Source: Anaerolineae bacterium
Lineage (GTDB): Bacteria; Chloroflexota; Anaerolineae; Aggregatilineales; Aggregatilineaceae
Assembly: GCA_016930015.1 (NCBI GenBank)
Contig: JAFGHR010000023.1
Span: forward strand, 1-44,774
DNA length: 44,774 nucleotides
Reading direction: 5' to 3'
Every line of letters starts with the position of its first letter. Position 1 is the stretch's first letter. Under the pieces are notes generated by a model. That model ran no database searches, was not told the origin of the DNA, and worked only from the letters and a program-made list of their open reading frames with translations. Of this stretch, positions 15,476 through 23,225 are shown piece after piece. Made by a program: the position numbers and the translations under genes.

Positions 15476-17101
15476 CTAAAACTGGTAACCGATACCGTCG
15501 CCCAGCACAGCCGGGTCAATCGGTCCAAACGGCACGATCACCAGGATGTCCGGTGTTACCCGCACGACAGCATGTGGCACGCCGGACCGCTGAAACGCCT
15601 GCTCAAAGGGTGTATTGGTTTGGCCAGGCAGGATCACCTCGACAAAAGCAACCTGACCGGCTTTTTGAATCGCGTGCGGCACATCCCAGAAGCGGACTAC
15701 CCCCTTCGCCCCGTAGATATCGTACCAGTCAGCGGCTAAAATCCGTTCCCCGGTTTCGAACATCAACACGTGCGCGATACCCACATCGGTCCACACGTGC
15801 CGGATGCCCTGTTCATCCAGAAAATCGATCAGCGGTTCCAGGGTAGCGGGCTGGCGCGTGTAATACGGGGAAACAAACGCCTGGGTCGGATTCATGCGCA
15901 CGACACCAAGCAGGTTCAACCCTATCACGCTGGTGAGCATCGCCGCCGCCAGCAGGCGCAGCCCACGCCGCCAGCGGATCAGCCCTACACATAGGGCGGC
16001 GGCACCGATGGGCAGCACGGAATGGATCATCAGCACGTAACGCCCGGTCGCGTCAAATCCAAATTCGTTCAGCGCGTAACGGCTGTAGTCGCTGAGCAGG
16101 TAGATACACGGCAGGCCGCACGCGAACAGGGCCAGCAAAACGCGCGCCGGGCGAGTCGCAGCCGCCCACCGTCCGCGCCGTGCCCAGATCACCAGGCTGA
16201 CCAGCCCGCCTTGATAGACGATTTGCAGCCACCAGATCGCGGGCCAGCTTAACAGCCGCCAATCAGGATCGCCGCTGACCAGGCGCGGCGCGAGATCGGT
16301 GTTCAGGTGGTGGAGTACGTCCCAAATGCTGCCGGAGCCGTTATCCTGATCCCCCAGCAAGTGCCGGAACGTGGCAAAATCGTGCTGGACGTTGTACAGC
16401 CACAGCGGGCAGTTCCCGGCCACAAATGCCAGTCCTGCCATCCACCAGCGCCGCCGCAGCGGTTTGCGCCCGGCCCACAACACCACGATCACCACCGGCA
16501 CGGCATAAAACGTGATCAGCCACGACACCCAGAACGCCACACCGCCGAGAAATCCCAGCGCGATCAGCGCCCGGTTTTGGACGTGTTCCGGCTGTGTGCG
16601 GTCGATTACATAACTCGTGGCGACGAGCATCAGGCCGCCCAACACGAGCGTTTCGGCAGTCGCGCCCCAGGTTTTCATCCCGGTGATGAGCAGGTACACA
16701 GGCGCCAGCGCGGCCAGCAGGGCACTCAGTACGGCGACCTGCCGGTCAAAGGCGCGCCAGCCCAACCAGCCGCTGATCCCGACATACGCGCCGGACAGCA
16801 GCCAGGGCACCAGTTTGAGCGTGATCGCGTTGGCGCCGAACACGGCGAACACGGGCGCGATCAGGTACGATTCCAGGGCGCCCAGGTACGGCTGGCCAGG
16901 ATGAAACACCGGGCGCGCGCCGCGCAGGATACGCAGCACGTGCAGCCCGACCATGCCTTCGTCGTAATCGTAGCGCCAGCCCGCATCCACCAGCAGGATC
17001 AACCGCAGCCCCAACCCTAGCAGGGCCAGCAGGATGATCAGGCCGGTTGTTCGGTCCAGGTGGAACAAACCGCGCCGGGTAACGTGTCGGGCAGAAGCCA
17101 T
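15476..17101 (-). CDS. GT39/PMT-type membrane glycosyltransferase (GT-C fold)
   Basis: Integral membrane enzyme of 541 residues expected to move a sugar from a polyprenyl-phosphate carrier to an extracellular acceptor. Helix 1 (GLIILLALLGLGLRLILLV) is followed by the first outer loop with the acidic motif WRYDYDEGMVGLHV, the usual catalytic site of GT-C enzymes. About ten further helices run to residue 410. The C-terminal 130 residues are a soluble extracellular domain (LIDFLDEQGIRHVWTDVG). The ATG at 17101 lies 8 bp after the stop of the membrane protein at 17110, so the two are one operon. The acceptor is unknown. The family name is by topology and motif only. Two other enzymes of this type sit in the window (19952 and 32796), and none is similar enough by eye to be a recent duplicate. 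Confidence 0.88.
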   Translation of the reverse strand: MASARHVTRRGLFHLDRTTGLIILLALLGLGLRLILLVDAGWRYDYDEGMVGLHVLRILRGARPVFHPGQPYLGALESYLIAPVFAVFGANAITLKLVPWLLSGAYVGISGWLGWRAFDRQVAVLSALLAALAPVYLLITGMKTWGATAETLVLGGLMLVATSYVIDRTQPEHVQNRALIALGFLGGVAFWVSWLITFYAVPVVIVVLWAGRKPLRRRWWMAGLAFVAGNCPLWLYNVQHDFATFRHLLGDQDNGSGSIWDVLHHLNTDLAPRLVSGDPDWRLLSWPAIWWLQIVYQGGLVSLVIWARRGRWAAATRPARVLLALFACGLPCIYLLSDYSRYALNEFGFDATGRYVLMIHSVLPIGAAALCVGLIRWRRGLRLLAAAMLTSVIGLNLLGVVRMNPTQAFVSPYYTRQPATLEPLIDFLDEQGIRHVWTDVGIAHVLMFETGERILAADWYDIYGAKGVVRFWDVPHAIQKAGQVAFVEVILPGQTNTPFEQAFQRSGVPHAVVRVTPDILVIVPFGPIDPAVLGDGIGYQF

Positions 17102-17109
17102 GCGTGCGC

Positions 17110-17958
17110 TTATTCGGACGGGGTAATGGTGAACGGGACAATAGCAGCGGGGGCGACATTGTCGCCAATAAACAGGCGGATTTCATAACTGCCGGGTGTA
17201 AAACCGTTGTCATCTCCGAAGAAGAAGAAACTTTCCCCGTCCGTTTCCAGGCCCCACAGGTAGCGGCTTTTTTCGATCTGTTCGCCGTTACGATACAGTT
17301 CACGCCGCCACAAAACGCCCTGTGTCATAAATTCAAACTCAACAAAAAAATAGATACGCGTGGTGCCTTCCACAAACGTGTCACGCGGGTTAACCGGCTG
17401 CAAGTTGCCGGAAACAGCGTCGTCCAACGCTGTAACGCTGATCTGGGCGTTGGGTTGGGGCGTGACATCGGATTGTATCGGGGCGGCATTGGGCGTAAAG
17501 GTGACAAATGGGGTGATGGTTGGTGCTGCTGCCGGTGTGGCGGTGATGACGATGATCACAGGTTCGACCGGCGGCGGTTCGTCGGGCGTGGCGGGTGTAA
17601 CAGTCGGCAGGACATCCGGTGTGGGTGAAGGCGCTTGAATCGTGTCATTTGTGCGTGCGGAAGACAGATCGGCAACGCCGCCCACGATGATCACCGTATC
17701 ATCACCCGCGGTGGTTTCCTCGTCGAAAAACGTCATCCAGGCGACAGACGAAACGCAGAAAATGCCGCCGATAAACAACAACCCCACACTCAATACAAAA
17801 AAACGCCAGCCGCGCTGTCCGGCCTCACGCCGCCGCCGCCAAAAGACATCTTTTCGGCTTCTACGGAACAGGTGCAGGGATACCAGAAACAACAACACGG
17901 CCAGCGCGAACAGCGCGGCGGTGATGTTGATCAGTGTGATCTGGTTGAGTTCTGGCAT
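17110..17958 (-). CDS. Two-helix membrane protein with Thr/Pro linker and C-terminal beta domain
   Basis: No named family was recognised. The 282 residues contain helix 1 at about 7-31 and helix 2 at about 51-75, joined by a basic cytoplasmic loop (LFRRSRKDVFWRRRREAGQR). A Thr/Pro-rich extracytoplasmic linker runs from about 108 to 175. A C-terminal beta domain spans about 185-280, with a repeated aromatic strand pattern (TRIYFFVEFEFMTQGVLWRR, then GSYEIRLFIGDN). The last part looks like a carbohydrate- or ligand-binding sandwich, but this is only a fold impression. The gene is the first of an operon with the GT39 enzyme 8 bp downstream, so it may help that enzyme at the outer membrane face, for example by holding the acceptor. 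Confidence 0.8.
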   Translation of the reverse strand: MPELNQITLINITAALFALAVLLFLVSLHLFRRSRKDVFWRRRREAGQRGWRFFVLSVGLLFIGGIFCVSSVAWMTFFDEETTAGDDTVIIVGGVADLSSARTNDTIQAPSPTPDVLPTVTPATPDEPPPVEPVIIVITATPAAAPTITPFVTFTPNAAPIQSDVTPQPNAQISVTALDDAVSGNLQPVNPRDTFVEGTTRIYFFVEFEFMTQGVLWRRELYRNGEQIEKSRYLWGLETDGESFFFFGDDNGFTPGSYEIRLFIGDNVAPAAIVPFTITPSE

Positions 17959-18101
17959 ATCGGTTTACCTGTTGACCGTCCTTTTTGTGAGCAGCAGTTT
18001 ATCGCATTTACGCTGTTTTCGGTAGGTTATGCGTTTTTGGCCGCCTGGTGCGTGCGCGCTGCTGGCGCCGGGTTATGATGACAGTTTACGCCAGCGTAAA
18101 A

Positions 18102-19841
18102 TTAGCGGGCTTTCAGCCAGAGAACCTGGTACGGGGCGACGACCAGCGGTGCCCCAGGCGCGATGTGTTGGCCGGAAACAAGATCGTCATACGCGGCGCT
18201 GCCCGGCAGCGGCACGGCGTTTTGATCGAGCGTGATACGCTCGCCGCTGACGTTGTGAATCGCCGCGATCTGTTCTGTGCCATCCGGTGAGGTGCGCAGC
18301 AGCGCGAACAACACCGGGTGCAGTTGCAGCACGGTCTGTGCGCCGTTGGGATGGAACGCTTTTTGAGTCACGCGGACGGTGATCAGGTGGCGGTAGGCTT
18401 CAAAGACGCGGTGACGCAGCGTGTGCGGGTCTTCCAGTTCACGCCGGACGGTGTTTTTGTCCAGTTTTTCGCGGTTGATGGTGCGCAGCCTGCCGGTGGC
18501 AGCGACGCCCGCGTTCCAGTTGCGAGAACCCAGCAAGCTGTGAATGTAAATGCCGGGCACGCCCATAAACGCCAGTTGAATCGCCTGCGACACGATGAAC
18601 CGGTTCACCTGAACGTCCAATGGTTCGTTGATGTTCGGGTTGGAGATTGCGTCAAAAAAGTTGATGTTGAGTTCATACGGGCTTTGTGACCCGTCGCTGT
18701 CAGTTTTAAAGGACACGTCGCCGCCGTGCGCCTTGGTGCGTTCGACCAGCGCCCATACGTCGTCGTTCGTCAGAATGCCTTCTGCCGGGCGCACGCCGAT
18801 ACCGTCATGCGACGCGGTGAAGTTAAAAAAGGTCGTGCTGTCCGATACTTTTTCCAGCCCGGCGGCCCACGCGCTGAGAACGCTTGCATCTCCGGTGGCG
18901 ATGGCGTGCAGCGTCAGCGGCGGCAGTGTGAACTGGTACACAAGCTGCGCCTCGTTGGTGCCGTCCCCAAAATAGGACACGTTTTCGTCATGCGGCACAT
19001 TCGTTTCGGTGATGATCGCCACGTGGGGCGCCGCCACGTCAAAGATATCACGGAATAACTGCACAATCGTGTGGGTTTCGTCCAGGTGAATCGAGCTGGT
19101 ACCGATTTTTTTCCACAGGTACGCAATCGCATCGAGCCGGATGAAGCGCATCCCCTGGCTGATGTAAAACAGCAGGATGTCGATCACACGCAGCAGGACG
19201 GCTTCGCTTGCGAAGTTCAGGTCGATCTGGTCGTCGCTGAACGTCGTCCACATGTGCCGCGTACCCCGGTCAGTTTCGACCGGCGTGAGCAGCGGCAGCG
19301 CGCGCGGACGTACCACGCTGGATAGATCGGCGGCGGGATCGACCACGATGAAAAAATCATGGTACGCCGGGTCCCCGGCTTTGAAACCTTCGAACCACGC
19401 GCTGTGCGCTGAAATATGGTTGATCACGGCATCGAACATCAGGTCAAAATCACCGCCCAGGTTCCGTATATCCTCCCAGGTGCCCAGGTCGGGATTGACG
19501 GCGGTGTAGTCGATGATCGAAAAACCGTCATCTGACGAAAACGGGAAAAATGGCAGAATGTGCACCGAGGAGACGATCCCGTGAAGGTGTTCACGTAAAA
19601 AATGATGTAGTGTTTGCAGCGGCGGTTTGCCTGTTTCGTACAGGGAATCACCGTATGTAATCAAAATGATATCACACTCGGTTACCCGCTCGGATGGGGC
19701 AACAGCCTGCGGCGCCAGCCCCGCGTGCCGAGTACGAAACGCCGCCAGCATGTCTTCGAGTTGCTGATAACACGCCGCGCCTCGTTCCGGGCCGTACAGA
19801 GCGACCAGCTTGTCAAAAATCCCATGATATTGTGGGGTCAT
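18102..19841 (-). CDS. GH13_18 sugar phosphorylase, glucosylglycerate- or sucrose-phosphorylase type
   Basis: Cytoplasmic alpha-retaining phosphorylase of 579 residues that releases glucose 1-phosphate. The GH13 barrel shows region I DAVINH (Asp137), nucleophile Asp237 in FIRLDAIAYLWK, acid/base Glu279 in IITETNVPHDENVSYFG, and transition-state Asp346 in FTASHDGIG. The subfamily is clear from ITYGDSLYE at 62-70, LPFFPFSSDDGFS, and the phosphorylase loop around 400. True sucrose phosphorylases are near 500 residues. This longer protein, with LLGSRNWNAGV and RTINREKL, is more like the YcjM/glucosylglycerate phosphorylase branch. That assignment is inference and needs a tree. The ATG has AAAGGA upstream and a strong promoter at 19883-19911. 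No transporter or other sugar gene is adjacent, so a role in compatible-solute turnover is possible but unproven. Confidence 0.92.
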   Translation of the reverse strand: MTPQYHGIFDKLVALYGPERGAACYQQLEDMLAAFRTRHAGLAPQAVAPSERVTECDIILITYGDSLYETGKPPLQTLHHFLREHLHGIVSSVHILPFFPFSSDDGFSIIDYTAVNPDLGTWEDIRNLGGDFDLMFDAVINHISAHSAWFEGFKAGDPAYHDFFIVVDPAADLSSVVRPRALPLLTPVETDRGTRHMWTTFSDDQIDLNFASEAVLLRVIDILLFYISQGMRFIRLDAIAYLWKKIGTSSIHLDETHTIVQLFRDIFDVAAPHVAIITETNVPHDENVSYFGDGTNEAQLVYQFTLPPLTLHAIATGDASVLSAWAAGLEKVSDSTTFFNFTASHDGIGVRPAEGILTNDDVWALVERTKAHGGDVSFKTDSDGSQSPYELNINFFDAISNPNINEPLDVQVNRFIVSQAIQLAFMGVPGIYIHSLLGSRNWNAGVAATGRLRTINREKLDKNTVRRELEDPHTLRHRVFEAYRHLITVRVTQKAFHPNGAQTVLQLHPVLFALLRTSPDGTEQIAAIHNVSGERITLDQNAVPLPGSAAYDDLVSGQHIAPGAPLVVAPYQVLWLKAR

Positions 19842-19882
19842 AGTGTCCTTTGCTGTGTTGTGTTAAAAATCATGTACTCCGT

Positions 19883-19911
19883 TTTATAAATTCACCGATG
19901 GTATTCGTCAA
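19883..19911 (-). promoter_or_regulatory. Promoter of the GH13_18 phosphorylase
   Basis: The minus strand shows TTGACG (19911-19906), a spacer of exactly 17 bases, and TATAAA (19888-19883). Each box is one mismatch from consensus. It lies 42 bases before the ATG at 19841 and shows that the gene is transcribed on its own. Confidence 0.8.
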
Positions 19912-19951
19912 GCCCCATTATTTGAAAGGCAGTCCAAACCGTGGCCCAGGC

Positions 19952-22039
19952 TCAAGGATTTGAAATAGTGGGTTCGAGCACAAACATCACATACTGGCGA
20001 TCATAGGCCACCGTATTGTAAGTGCTCCAGATCGGCCCTTGCAGGTCGTCAAAACGATGGTATAACACCATTAACGACTGGGTATCGTCAGGCTCGACAA
20101 AAAGCAGCACCGTCCGGTCGCGTGACATAAGATAGACCTCGTGCAGCAGATCATCCGGCTCCAGGTAACTGACCTCAAAGTCGAGGTCCCAAAAACGCAG
20201 CGTCGAGTTTATGACCGGCCTGAAGATAACGTCGTTGCTCACATAGTAGATGTGTGTGCCCGGCGGGTAGTTTTTGGCTCGGTACAGCGGGTCGTAAAAA
20301 TCACGGTTGTTTCGCCTGAAATCAGCGTTAAACCCGTTCAGATGTGGGCCGAAGTAGTAGCTGACCTGTAACAGTGCCAGCGCGATCACGAGTATCACCA
20401 GCGCCGGATAGACCAGGCGCTGCCACCGTCCGCGCGACCAGATCAGCGGCAGTGTGTGGCGCAGCCCAACCGCCGCCAGCAGCGCCAGCGCCGGAAAAAC
20501 GGGCACAAAACGCACCGGCCAGTCCGCACTCTGTAACAGGCTGTTTCCGCAGACAACCGCCGCGACCCATCCCAACAGCAGTATGCCCGATAAACGCCAG
20601 CGCCACAGCGCCACCACGATCCCCAGCAAAAACGCGGGCGTGATGTACCACAGCAGCAGCGCCGTGCTGCCGCCGTAATAAAACTGGCTGCTGTCCGGAC
20701 TGTACATGATGTGCAGCAGCGCCGGGCGGACGTGACCTTCAAAAAACAGTCTGGCCGCCTTCGGCAGCGGCTCGTTTTCTACGAGATCGACTAATGTACT
20801 GCGGTGGGTGGCCTGCGCGTCATAACGCGGGATGAGGGAATAACCAGGACTGAGCAGCACGTAATACAACGGCGCAGCGACCAGCACCACCGCGATCACC
20901 AGCCGCACCAGTCCGGATCGGTGCTGGCGTGGGCGCTGTAGTACGATGACCACTACCACCCACCCCACAAACACCCCGGTGAATACCAGCCGCCCGCCCT
21001 CATAAAAATACTGGGCCAGCCCCAGCATAACCCCGGAAACAACGTAGTCGCCGGGACGGTTAGTTTTTAATCCCCGCGCCAGGAACGCCAGCGCCAAGAC
21101 ACCGAATAACGGATCGGCGATGTTGTTCAGCGCCAGACGGCTGAAGTGGATGTGTGGCGGAAAAGCGGCCAGCATCACCGCCGCGATCAGGGCCGTTTGG
21201 CGATCATACAGTGCGCGTGCCAACAGGTACAGGGCCGGAACCGTAGCGGTGCCCACAATCGCGCTGGTCAGGCGCACGCCGTCCAGGTCCGGCCCCAGCA
21301 GTTCGACCGTCCACGTCTGGAAATACGGAAATATATGTGTGAACGCGGCAATATGATCAACATACATCAGCAGCCGTGTATCCGGATAGTCCCACAAACG
21401 TATCACGGCGTCGATGAAGTGTAATTCATCGATCATCACGTGGAGCGCAGTGCTCAGCCGCCACACGCGCACGATCAGCGCAGCGAGAGTCACCAGGGCG
21501 ACTGTCAGCGCGTCCGACCGGTGAGTCACACAGGCCCGCGCGAGATGCCATAACGTACGCTCGCCACCCAGGCCGCACAGCACCAGCCCGGTACCCGTGG
21601 CAAACAAAGCCATCTGCATGTGATAGGAGACGCGCCAGTCAAAACCGGCCCAGTTGGCGTTCACTTCGGCAAAAATCGCCAAGGCCAGCGCACCCGCCGC
21701 CAGCAGCGGCCAGCGCAGCGGTGTTCGTTCGGCGGGGTTGGCAGATAGGCTCAGTGTGGGAATGGTGGGGCGCGCGGCGAGTAAAACGATCCACAACAAC
21801 ACACCGCCGCCCAACATCAGCCAGGCGGCGATATACGGCAGCATATGTGTGCTGTCCCACCGGAAATTGTAACCGCTCACGATCATCAGCCCGACCGCGG
21901 CAGCGGTGAGTCCATCGATCACGGCGGCTCGAATCGCCGGGCTGGTGTGCGAAACGGTGTCAAAAAGCTGGCGTTGGATAATCGGTCGCATAACGGTGTG
22001 CCGGACCCTGTTTGAGGCAAACGCACGTAGTATAACCAT
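19952..22039 (-). CDS. GT39/PMT-type membrane glycosyltransferase, large form
   Basis: Integral membrane glycosyltransferase of up to 695 residues. After three or four N-terminal helices, the first large outer loop carries the acidic motif LHVMIDELHFIDAVI, which corresponds to the catalytic Asp-Glu of GT-C enzymes. It is followed by TSAIVGTATVPALYLLARALY and FSRLALNNIADPLFG, typical of GT39 proteins. A long extracytoplasmic loop and several more helices follow, and the last 130 residues form a soluble domain. The start is uncertain: ATGs at 22039 and 21991 are both possible, and neither has a clear ribosome site. It is divergent from the CE7 esterase, with a palindrome at 22079-22095 between them. 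The glycan built is unknown. The product resembles the other two GT39 enzymes only in fold and motif. Confidence 0.88.
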   Translation of the reverse strand: MVILRAFASNRVRHTVMRPIIQRQLFDTVSHTSPAIRAAVIDGLTAAAVGLMIVSGYNFRWDSTHMLPYIAAWLMLGGGVLLWIVLLAARPTIPTLSLSANPAERTPLRWPLLAAGALALAIFAEVNANWAGFDWRVSYHMQMALFATGTGLVLCGLGGERTLWHLARACVTHRSDALTVALVTLAALIVRVWRLSTALHVMIDELHFIDAVIRLWDYPDTRLLMYVDHIAAFTHIFPYFQTWTVELLGPDLDGVRLTSAIVGTATVPALYLLARALYDRQTALIAAVMLAAFPPHIHFSRLALNNIADPLFGVLALAFLARGLKTNRPGDYVVSGVMLGLAQYFYEGGRLVFTGVFVGWVVVVIVLQRPRQHRSGLVRLVIAVVLVAAPLYYVLLSPGYSLIPRYDAQATHRSTLVDLVENEPLPKAARLFFEGHVRPALLHIMYSPDSSQFYYGGSTALLLWYITPAFLLGIVVALWRWRLSGILLLGWVAAVVCGNSLLQSADWPVRFVPVFPALALLAAVGLRHTLPLIWSRGRWQRLVYPALVILVIALALLQVSYYFGPHLNGFNADFRRNNRDFYDPLYRAKNYPPGTHIYYVSNDVIFRPVINSTLRFWDLDFEVSYLEPDDLLHEVYLMSRDRTVLLFVEPDDTQSLMVLYHRFDDLQGPIWSTYNTVAYDRQYVMFVLEPTISNP

Positions 22040-22078
22040 ACCATGCTTTGGAGTACCATATTTCCGGTCAAAAAGGGT

Positions 22079-22095
22079 ACACTATATCGTAGTGT
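22079..22095. promoter_or_regulatory. Palindrome between divergent GT39 and esterase genes
   Basis: ACACTA and TAGTGT form a perfect six-base inverted repeat around TATCG. On the minus strand it contains TATAGT, a possible -10 box for the GT39 gene. A regulator could act on both genes from here, but no regulator gene is adjacent. Confidence 0.35.
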
Positions 22096-22190
22096 GTCTT
22101 GATAAATAGCCGTCGTATGTTGATCGGAATGTGATATGCTGTTGAGGACACACCTTTGAGCGCAGCCTGTATCATGAATAGAGGTGTACA

Positions 22191-23159
22191 ATGCCGTTTT
22201 TTGATATGAGCCTGGACGAGTTGAAAGCTTATAAGCCAGAACGTCCGGAGCCAGACGATTTTGATGCATTTTGGCAGACAACGTTGGACGAAGCGCGTCA
22301 GTTTCCGTTAAGCCCACAGTTTGAACGTGTTGATGTTGGGCTCGTAATGGTTGATACCTACGATGTCACGTTTGCCGGGTATGGCGGCCAACCGGTCAAG
22401 GGCTGGTTTATACGCCCGGCGGGGCAGGACGGCCCGCTGCCGTGTGTGGTGCAGTATATCGGGTACGGCGGCGGACGCTCCTTTCCGTCGAGCTGGCTGC
22501 TGTGGCCCAGCGCGGGATACGCGACTTTAGTAATGGATACACGCGGCCAGGGCGGTGCGTGGTCACATGGTGATACGCCTGATCTGGCGGACGGCGCTAA
22601 CCCGTTTTTTCCCGGTTTTATGACCCAGGGTATTCTTGATCCAAAGACATATTACTATCGCCGCGTGTTCACCGATGCCGCGCGGGCTGTTGAAGCTGCT
22701 CGCAGCCGTGATGATGTAAACCCGGATCGTATCGCTGTCACGGGCGGCAGCCAGGGCGGCGGTATCAGCGTAGCGGTCAGCGGGCTGGTGCCGGACATTG
22801 CCGCCGCTATGCCGGATGTCCCGTTTTTGTGCCACTTCCGGCGGGCGGTTGGGATGACCGATAAGGCGCCTTATACTGAAATCGTCAAATACCTGTCGGT
22901 CCAACGTGACAAAGTTGACACGGTATTCAACACGCTCGACTATTTCGATGGGATCAACTTTGCGGCACGTTCAAAAGCGCACGCGTTATATTCAACAGGG
23001 CTGCTGGATGAGATTTGTCCCCCGTCTACGGTATTTGCTGCCTACAACCACGTTCAGGCTCCCAAAGAAATCAAGGTATATCGCTTTAACGAACACGAAG
23101 GTGGCCGTGAATACCAGGAAATGGAACACATACGCTTTTTGAAGCAGCTCTGGCGTTAG
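22191..23159 (+). CDS. CE7-family acetyl esterase (acetylxylan esterase / cephalosporin-C deacetylase)
   Basis: Alpha/beta hydrolase of 322 residues that removes acetyl groups from xylo-oligosaccharides and similar esters. Family marks are the opening [16 protein letters not shown], the RGQG motif at 118-121, the nucleophile Ser187 in GGSQGG, Asp273 in [10 protein letters not shown], and His302 in NEHEGG, which complete the triad. There is no signal peptide, so it acts in the cytoplasm, as usual for this family. The ATG has AGAGGTG upstream. It is divergent from a GT39 gene and 66 bp before a permease gene. No xylan-degrading genes are nearby, so the natural substrate is open. Confidence 0.95.
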   Translation: MPFFDMSLDELKAYKPERPEPDDFDAFWQTTLDEARQFPLSPQFERVDVGLVMVDTYDVTFAGYGGQPVKGWFIRPAGQDGPLPCVVQYIGYGGGRSFPSSWLLWPSAGYATLVMDTRGQGGAWSHGDTPDLADGANPFFPGFMTQGILDPKTYYYRRVFTDAARAVEAARSRDDVNPDRIAVTGGSQGGGISVAVSGLVPDIAAAMPDVPFLCHFRRAVGMTDKAPYTEIVKYLSVQRDKVDTVFNTLDYFDGINFAARSKAHALYSTGLLDEICPPSTVFAAYNHVQAPKEIKVYRFNEHEGGREYQEMEHIRFLKQLWR

Positions 23160-23225
23160 TGTGAACAAACCAACTCACGCAGCCGGAACCGATCGGCGAG
23201 TCATTTGAGCCAAAGGAATATGGCT

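Noticed and set aside
16307..17020. 237-codon open frame on the plus strand
   Set aside because: Antisense to a GT39 gene; Gln/His/Arg-rich composition typical of a shadow frame.
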